A DNA stretch of 64,000 nucleotides from assembly GCF_000280925.3 (NCBI RefSeq), contig NZ_CP012109.1, forward strand, positions 2,872,501 to 2,936,500, written 5' to 3'. Positions 58,672 to 64,000 of this stretch are shown piece after piece (the stretch's first letter is position 1; each line of letters opens with the position of its first letter). The notes below the pieces were generated by a model. That model was not told the origin of the DNA. It saw nothing but the letters and a program-made list of their open reading frames with translations, and did no database searches. Source of the DNA: Myxococcus hansupus (GTDB lineage: Bacteria > Myxococcota > Myxococcia > Myxococcales > Myxococcaceae). A program made the position numbers and the translations under genes.

Positions 58672-59127
58672 ATGCCCATCGACACCCTGCTTGCTGAAGT
58701 CTCGCGACACCACTTCCCCAACCCTCCTGCGACGCCTGCCCAAATCGCGGCATTCGAGGCTCGCGTGGGGTGGAATCTGGACGCTGACTTGCGAGCCTTC
58801 TACCTCCACTGCGACGGAGCGGCGCTCTTCGAGCCCGTTCCCGACGCGGACTATCGGATTCTCCCGCTGGCGGAGCTTCGCCGTGCGCGAGTCGCCATCT
58901 TTGGCCGCGACGAGGACGCCTACGGCTCACCGTCGCTGTATGCCCTGGTCGACATGCAGGACACCAACTACGTCGTCATCGACGTGGCGTCGAAGGCCTC
59001 CAGGTACCCGCTGTTCGACGCCTTCCATGAAACGTTCCCGCAGGCGGATCAGATTGCACCGTCCTTCGAGGATTTCCTCGCACGGGCGCTGAAGAGCGGC
59101 GGTCGCTCCTTCTGGCTGGGGGCGTAG
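58672..59127 (+). CDS. SUKH-type (SMI1/KNR4) immunity protein
   Basis: The 151-residue protein matches the SUKH pattern: TPAQIAAFEARVGWNLDADL at the start, FYLHCDGAALFEP, a strand with YRILPLAELRRA and an acidic end (SFEDFLARAL). SUKH proteins neutralise many nuclease toxins by direct binding in the cytoplasm. The ATG at 58672 is chosen over the longer frame from 58570 because that lies inside the toxin gene. Its tight spacing makes it the likely cognate antidote. Confidence 0.8.
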   Translation: MPIDTLLAEVSRHHFPNPPATPAQIAAFEARVGWNLDADLRAFYLHCDGAALFEPVPDADYRILPLAELRRARVAIFGRDEDAYGSPSLYALVDMQDTNYVVIDVASKASRYPLFDAFHETFPQADQIAPSFEDFLARALKSGGRSFWLGA

Positions 59128-59144
59128 GGGAGAGCGAGTCTCCC

Positions 59145-59419
59145 GTGTTGATGGTCACCAAGAAGCGCGGAGTTCTGGTCGTGGGCGACCAGGCGTTCAG
59201 GAACTGCGAGTTCAGAGGCCGCGCAGGGCGCGGGGGAGAATCTCGCCGGCCTCTACGCCCTGGTGGCCACCTGCGAGGCCAACGGCGTCAATCCCGAGGC
59301 GTACCTGGCCGACGTGCTGCTGCGGGTGCAGACGCATCCCAACTCACGCATCCGGGAGCTGCTGCCACACGAGTGGAAACGGCGACGCATCGCCGAGCCG
59401 CCCGACGTCGCGCTCCAGC
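59145..59419 (+). pseudogene. IS66-family transposase C-terminal remnant
   Basis: The frame from about 59200 reads GENLAGLYALVATCEANG, NPEAYLADVLLRVQTHP and RIRELLPHEWKRRR. This is the end of IS66 (TnpC) transposases. The preceding RGVLVVGDQA probably belongs to the same gene in another frame. Nothing of the catalytic core is present. The remainder to 59519 shows no gene. Confidence 0.75.
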
Positions 59420-59601
59420 TTCAGCCCAGTCCCTGCACACCTCCCGCGTCGCGGCGCTCGCCGAACACGGTCCTCGTCCGTCCGCAACCGCTCACGCCAC
59501 GTCGTTGCCCGGACGGTTAGTGCGCCGGGATAAACCGGCATGGAGTAACGGATGAAAGAGCCGTACATCAAAGGGCCAGCCACCCACGATGGCCCCGAGT
59601 C

Positions 59602-60947
59602 ATGCGCAGGCGCTCGCGAGGGTGTCGGCGAAGCGTTGACAGGGGAAGGCGCAGGCAGGGTATCGAGCCGCGAAAACAGGACATCCAGGACGCCGACGCT
59701 GTTATCCGAAGCGGAAGGCAACACGCCCGAGGGCGCCATGGCGAGCCCGAAGACGGTGTCACGTGGGAGGCCTACCGCGAGGGGCTGGAGGACAACCTCC
59801 AGTCGCTCCACGGGCGGCTGCACCGAGGAGCGTACCGGGCGAGGCCCTCACGAAGGGTGTACATCCCCAAGGCGGACGGGCGGCAGCGACCGCTCGGCGT
59901 CGCTGCGCTGGAGGACAAGCTTGTCCAGCGCAGCCTCGTCAAGGTGATGAACGCCGTCTACGAAGAGGATTTCCTCGGCTTCAGCTACGGGTTCCGGCCA
60001 GGGCGCAGCCAGCATCATGCGCTGGATGCGCTCGCGGTCGGTCTGCAGCGGATGAAGGTGAGCTGGGTGCTCGACGCGGACATCCGTGGATTCTTGGATG
60101 CCATCGACCACGGGTGGATGCTGAAGTTCCTCGAGCACCGGATTGCGGACAAGCGGGTCCTGCGCCTCATCCAGAAATGGCTGGGCGCAGGAGTGATGGA
60201 GAAGGGGAAGTGGATGCAGACGGAGGAGGGAACACCACAGGGGGCCACCATCTCGCCCCTGCTGGCGAACATCTACCTCCACTACGTCCTCGACCTCTGG
60301 GCCCAGCAATGGAGGAAGCGGTGGGCGCGCGGCAGCATCATCATCGTGCGCTACGCCGACGACTTCGTCGTCGGGTTCCAATTCTACTCGGATGCCGAGC
60401 GGTTCCAGGTGGCGCTCCGCGAGCGGTTGCGGAAGTTCTCCCTGGAACTGCACCCCGAGAAGACGCGACTGCTCCTCTTCGGGCGGTACGCTGCGAAGAT
60501 GCGGGAGGAGCGTGGACTCGGTAAGCCGGAGACCTTCGACTTTCTCGGCCTGACGCACATCTGCGGCAGGACGCGAAGCGGGAAGTTCCTGCTACGTCGG
60601 CACACGATGCGGAGGAGGATGCGAGCGAAGCTACGCGAGGTGAAGGCCGAGCTCCAGCGACGCAGGCATCTCCCCATCCCGGAACAGGGGGCATGGCTGC
60701 GCGTAGTCGTACGCGGCTATTTTGCCTACCACGCAGTACCCACCAACATCATGGCGCTGTCGTCCTTCCGGACTCAGCTCGCCCATCTCTGGCACCGGGC
60801 GCTGCAGCGCCGCAGCCAGAGGGCTGGGATGAACTGGGGCGAATGAACCAGCTCGTGGTGCGGTGGATTCCACCAGCTCGCATTCAGCACCCCTGGCCCA
60901 ATGAGCGACTCAACGTCATCACCCGAGGCAAGAGCCCAGTGCGGTAG
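59602..60947 (+). CDS. ltrA: Group II intron reverse transcriptase/maturase, N-terminally short and frameshifted near the end
   Basis: The frame has a clear RT domain: RRVYIPKADGRQRPLG, FSYGFRPGRSQHHALDAL, VLDADIRGFLDAID, GTPQGATISPLLANIYLHY and the catalytic YADD in VRYADDFVVGF. The thumb/maturase part follows (FDFLGLTHICGRTRSGKF, PIPEQGAWLRVVVRGYF). The frame stops at 60846 after MNWGE, but another continues with RMNQLVVRWIPPARIQHPW to TRGKSPVR and stops at 60947. One more G in the run 60836-60839 restores the usual ending. The first 45 residues do not match the family, so the N-terminus seems lost and mobility is doubtful. Confidence 0.8.
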
Positions 60948-60998
60948 TGCCGCACGCTGGGATCTGTGCGGGGGGCGGGCCGCAAGGCCCGTCCCTAC
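60932..60998 (+). ncRNA. Group II intron domain V and domain VI-like hairpin
   Basis: Domain V starts GAGCCCAGTGCGG, turns at TAGTG and returns with CCGCACGCTGGGATC; the AGC triad is in place. After TGTGCG comes a GC-rich hairpin (GGGCGGGCC, GCAA loop, GGCCCGTCCC) ending TAC. The RT stop codon lies in the domain V loop. A bulged branch-point A is not obvious. Confidence 0.7.
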
Positions 60999-61208
60999 CG
61001 CGACCGCTACGTCACGCCCGAGGACAGGCACTTCGGCCGCGAGGGCGCGCTGCTGGCCCGACGCCACCAAGTGTACCAACGCGCCAAAGCCCGTCACCTC
61101 GAGCGATGGATCCGCGACACGCGCGACTGGACGCCTGCGGGCCCCGTCCGCCTCGGCCCCTCTCTCAACATCACCCCGCCAGTGCAGGAGTTGAAGCTCA
61201 TCGGCTGA
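60999..61208 (+). pseudogene. IS3-family transposase C-terminal remnant
   Basis: Immediately after the intron the frame reads DRYVTPEDRHFGREGALLA, RRHQVYQRAKARHLERWI and DWTPAGPVRL, then stops at 61208. This is the end of an IS3-type integrase (OrfB). The catalytic DDE part is missing. Confidence 0.65.
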
Positions 61209-61268
61209 ATCCTTTTACGCGACATCTACCTTGCCGCTCACCGGTTTTACTTAACTTTGAACGGTGAT

Positions 61269-62204
61269 TTATTCATTGTCGGTGGTCACCCACAAAAGCG
61301 GGAGGCTCGCCGGATTTCGCTTGATTGCGATTTGTTGTTTTGAGCGCGCCTTGTTGATGCATTCTGTCCAGGCAATCGCCTCAATGGCGGATATGCGACT
61401 AGCCTTGCTTGACGCTTCCTCTTTTTCTCGCCATCTGCTTCCACTGGCGTCTAAAAAACGAATCGGAATGTTGTCGTGAGCGAGTTGATGAGCGCCGCTT
61501 CTGAATGCTGCATTCTCCACAATTAGGCGGCTTGCACGACTGATGAGTGCATCAAACCCGATGGCGATTCCAAGTGCCGCCTTATGGAATGAATCCAAAT
61601 CGGACGTTGCGATATCTGCGTCTGGTCTATGTGCGGCTCGGTTGCGTGTACGAGATGCGGTTCGGAAAGAATCTTCAAGGCCAAGAGAGGGCAAGCCAGT
61701 TCGGCCAGCAAATTTGCTAATGTTCCCCCATCCATCCTTGATTCCAAATGCGCCAAGGATTTCCTTGATGTCATTGCTGTTGATGTTGGACTTGTCGTGT
61801 GCGAATGAAAGTTCTGCGAGTTCGTAGGTCGAGCGCGATGTGCTGGCGATCTGGCTTCCGACTCGCTGTATAAAGGATGTCACGTCCTCGCCATTTCGGC
61901 TGCGGAGGTCAATTTGAAAGCTAAGTGCCTTGATGGCCCCAAACGTGCAGCTTTCTTGAAGGCGAACAGGAAGATCCGAGAATTTTACTGGAGAGCCTGA
62001 GATTCTCCCTAGGATCTCACTTGTCCGGCTTCGAATGAATCCTTCGAGCGACGAAAATCCAACCACTGCGAGCCCGTTTCGAAGCAGGCGTGCTGTTTCA
62101 TTGTGGTCGGAATCTGTTAGGGCCTTGTCGACGAGTGAGTCAGCGGAAAGCGCGCGGTGGAATGCGGCGAGTCGTTCGAGAAAGCTCCCCCTGGCGATTG
62201 ACAC
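61269..62204 (-). CDS. HEPN-domain protein (likely RNase partner of DUF262 protein)
   Basis: The 311-residue protein has the HEPN catalytic signature R-N-x3-H (RNRAAH, Arg 187 to His 192) in a helical C-terminal half. It resembles the MAE_28990-type HEPN proteins that are found beside DUF262 genes. Many HEPN proteins cut RNA to stop growth during phage attack. The GTG at 62204 is chosen because GAGGAGG lies five bases before it; the frame could begin at a TTG at 62234 but with no site. It follows the DUF262 gene by 16 bases. The base composition is clearly more AT-rich than the rest of the window. Confidence 0.75.
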   Translation of the reverse strand: MSIARGSFLERLAAFHRALSADSLVDKALTDSDHNETARLLRNGLAVVGFSSLEGFIRSRTSEILGRISGSPVKFSDLPVRLQESCTFGAIKALSFQIDLRSRNGEDVTSFIQRVGSQIASTSRSTYELAELSFAHDKSNINSNDIKEILGAFGIKDGWGNISKFAGRTGLPSLGLEDSFRTASRTRNRAAHRPDADIATSDLDSFHKAALGIAIGFDALISRASRLIVENAAFRSGAHQLAHDNIPIRFLDASGSRWREKEEASSKASRISAIEAIAWTECINKARSKQQIAIKRNPASLPLLWVTTDNE

Positions 62205-62220
62205 GAGTGCCTCCTCGCTT

Positions 62221-63300
62221 TTACTGACCAGCAAGCGCCACTAGCATTTTGTGAATGGCGTTGATCCGGTAATGGACGCGTGCAGGAGTGTTCGTGCCTT
62301 GCCGCACTGCTGATTCAAACTGAGGGTCCTTAAATAGAAGTTTTGTTTCTTTTTGGACCCTTAAGTGATGTTGCTGAAGTTTGGTTATTTGTGAGTCGCT
62401 AGCCAGATTCACTCCTACCATCTCTGCGTCATACATTCCCGCTAACATTTGATCGCGCCAACTGTCGTTGGCAGGTCGCTTAAAAGCGTTCTTGCCCCAA
62501 AGAGATGCACACGCGCTAATCGCTCGTTCGAACCTCTGCTCTAGATCGCCAAGGCGACTCTCGTTTGCATGGCTGTTGGCGGCCATGAATTTGTCCATCG
62601 AAAAACGGAAATCTCCAGAGAATGAATTCCAGCTCTCCGATAGAGTCAAAAACCTCAAGACAAACTCCGCGTCTGCCATCTCGCGATAGGCGGCTGATTT
62701 TTCGTCTTTGATTTTGAGTTGTTGTTTTAGGAAAGAGTTTCTTGAGAGCTTGTATATTGACTCATTGAGGGCTCCGCGGAAAATTACGTTTCGGATCTCT
62801 TGTGCGTTTAGCGGCTCTCCTCCTGAGTTTAGTCTTGTGAATACTTCGTATTTCAGCTCGGGCGAAGATTGTTTTAAAAGCGTGACAGCTCGAACGTACG
62901 GTCGGACGCGGAGGGCGTTTACTAGTTGAGGGGGGAGTTCGGATGCTTTCAGTCCATTGAGTTCATGGAAGTAGTTGAGAGGGGAGAGTGTGAGTTTGTT
63001 TCTCATGAAGGCATGTATTGTCGTGATGCGCTGCTTTCCGTCGATGACTGAGTAAGTTCCGAAGTCCTCTTCTGCTAAGTAGACAGGGGGAACGGGGATG
63101 TTTAGAAGGAATGATTCTATCAGGGCGGCTTGCTGTTGATGTGGCCATCTCTCTCGACGTTGGTATCCGGGCCTAACGTCTATGGCGCCGGCCTCGACCA
63201 TGCTTGCAATTGTTTCCAGTGAAAGATCTGATGCTTGGATTACTAGGCGATCTTGGGCTGATTCGAACTTGCCTATGATTGACTTGGCGTTAGTGTTCAT
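62221..63300 (-). CDS. DUF262 (ParB/GmrS-like) protein
   Basis: The 359-residue protein carries both DUF262 motifs: RPGYQRRERW (43-52) and IDGKQRITTI (86-95), where Asp-Gly-x-Gln-Arg is the nucleotide-binding core of the ParB-like fold. The C-terminal 200 residues are helical, without an HNH (DUF1524) nuclease, so cleavage would depend on a partner. The HEPN gene directly downstream is that likely partner. DUF262 proteins occur in anti-phage systems such as GmrSD. The gene is AT-rich compared with the neighbours, which suggests transfer. Confidence 0.88.
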   Translation of the reverse strand: MNTNAKSIIGKFESAQDRLVIQASDLSLETIASMVEAGAIDVRPGYQRRERWPHQQQAALIESFLLNIPVPPVYLAEEDFGTYSVIDGKQRITTIHAFMRNKLTLSPLNYFHELNGLKASELPPQLVNALRVRPYVRAVTLLKQSSPELKYEVFTRLNSGGEPLNAQEIRNVIFRGALNESIYKLSRNSFLKQQLKIKDEKSAAYREMADAEFVLRFLTLSESWNSFSGDFRFSMDKFMAANSHANESRLGDLEQRFERAISACASLWGKNAFKRPANDSWRDQMLAGMYDAEMVGVNLASDSQITKLQQHHLRVQKETKLLFKDPQFESAVRQGTNTPARVHYRINAIHKMLVALAGQ

Positions 63301-63374
63301 TGGGTTTGATGTGTCCAGCGAAGCTTGATTGGGTCGTTGGCTGCGGATTCCGAATGGGGGCAGGGTAGGTGTCT

Positions 63375-64000
63375 CTATGCAACCGCTTTTGCTACAGCGG
63401 CTAGCATTGGGTCGTGGCTTCGCTTAAGGGGCTCTAGCCAATGACGAGCTTCATCGCCGGGAAGTACGCTCGCGGCCCAGACTACGGCTCGCTGGGCCCA
63501 AGGCCCCATGTTGCCGGCAACTTCTTTTTGCTCGCGAATATAGTCTGATCTTGCATGGGCTTGTGCGAGAAGGGAGAGTGCGCGGTCACGGAACACAGGT
63601 GGCGCACGATTGGCGAGACTCATTGCGCGTCCAGCTTCGCATAGTTCTGGTCGCTCGCAGAGGGCATGGAGAACCCAAATTTGTACAAAGGGGAGTGAGC
63701 TTTTTTCTCCACCTGTAGCGAAGTTGACTAGGGCGGATCCGATTTCCTCTGCGTTCTTTTCGTTGGTTACTCTTAAAAGAAAATTGATTACATCGGGGAG
63801 TACGGTCGCGAGTTTCTCTAGGCTGGAGAGTGTCTTGGGAACGAGAGCGCGAATTCTCTTTTCGGCAGCGACCCGGTAAATCCAGCCGACATCATAGACG
63901 CGAACGGTCCAGGAATTGTCGAGCGCTCTGCTTAGTAGGTCTGTTAGGGTTTTTGCTAGCGCTTCTGTTTTTGATCCCATGTTTTTGGTTGCGGATGGAT
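63375..64000 (-). CDS. Helical protein resembling the C-terminal domain of a defence reverse transcriptase (5' end may lie outside window)
   Basis: At least 201 residues are seen, ending at 63375. The frame stays open through the ATG at 63980 to the window edge, so the protein may be longer. It is all-helical with HEAT-like repeats: VLPDVINFLLRVTNEKN, LPFVQIWVLHALCER, and MGPWAQRAVVWAASVLPGDE followed by HWLEPLKRSHDP. These segments remind me of the C-terminal part of some bacterial defence-associated RNA-directed DNA polymerases, but I cannot confirm it because the RT core would lie outside the window. It is 75 bases upstream of the DUF262 gene on the same strand. Confidence 0.5.
   Translation of the reverse strand, partial: PSATKNMGSKTEALAKTLTDLLSRALDNSWTVRVYDVGWIYRVAAEKRIRALVPKTLSSLEKLATVLPDVINFLLRVTNEKNAEEIGSALVNFATGGEKSSLPFVQIWVLHALCERPELCEAGRAMSLANRAPPVFRDRALSLLAQAHARSDYIREQKEVAGNMGPWAQRAVVWAASVLPGDEARHWLEPLKRSHDPMLAAVAKAVA

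Larger units (their letters stand above)
59520..60998 (+). mobile_element. Group II intron with intron-encoded reverse transcriptase
   Basis: The left end matches the GUGYG consensus (GTGCG at 59520). A short frame starting MKEPYIKG (59552), commonly seen at the 5' side of such introns, follows. The reverse transcriptase, then domain V and a domain VI-like hairpin ending CTAC, complete the element at about 60998. The flanks are an IS66 remnant on the left and an IS3 remnant on the right. At about 1.5 kb it is short, which fits an internal deletion before the RT domain. Confidence 0.75.

Noticed and set aside
59552..59947. The MKEPYIKG frame as a functional protein gene
   Set aside because: Similar frames are common at the 5' side of group II introns, but the sequence here more likely reflects intron RNA structure. 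It also overlaps the RT frame.

Overview
The window is high-GC DNA from a myxobacterium, most likely Myxococcus or a close relative. The evidence is a MYXO-CTERM surface-sorting tail, a DUF2381 (Myxococcus paralogous family) gene beside a Hanks-type Ser/Thr kinase, a SitA-like lipoprotein toxin, and a PKS-NRPS end that matches myxalamid assembly lines. No rRNA, tRNA or CRISPR array was seen.

Layout. 1-10302: the last polyketide module (5' end outside the window) and a terminal NRPS with condensation, alanine-type adenylation, carrier and reductase domains. 10365-14604: an exported Cys-rich protein, a thiaminase I-like lipoprotein, a FeeM-like N-acyl amino acid synthase and a LuxR-type regulator. 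14723-21988: a LysR regulator, an RND efflux pair, an aldo/keto reductase and a RibD-type reductase; a 45-base motif is repeated upstream of the efflux and aldo/keto reductase genes. 22028-52712: a type VI secretion system (T6SS). Leftward genes encode tssK, a needle-like beta-helix protein, tssL, a small protein, tssM, tssJ and a very large choice-of-anchor-D surface protein. Rightward genes encode tssB, tssC, hcp, a TssA-like protein, tssG, tssE, a short VgrG, tssF and two unrecognised cargo candidates. A second leftward group encodes an outer-membrane protein, an ANL-fold pseudoenzyme, a PAAR-like tip and a 714-residue cargo candidate. No ClpV/TssH gene lies in the window. 53430-57560: DUF2381 protein, kinase, two XRE regulators and the tail of a second kinase. 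57570-61208: a scrapyard of IS630, IS66 and IS3 remnants around a group II intron, with a lipoprotein nuclease toxin/SUKH immunity pair inside it. 61269-64000: visibly more AT-rich, with a HEPN/DUF262 pair and a gene resembling the C-terminal domain of defence reverse transcriptases.

How the genes work together. The PKS and NRPS pass a chain that appears to be released by reduction of an alaninyl thioester. The T6SS region contains nearly a full baseplate, tail and membrane-complex set with candidate cargo next to it. The right end looks like a defence and mobile-element island.

A quality warning: four genes (the choice-of-anchor-D gene, tssG, tssF and the intron RT) are each broken by what looks like one missing base in a run of four or five G/C. 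The common pattern suggests sequencing error rather than decay. Each is annotated across its break.
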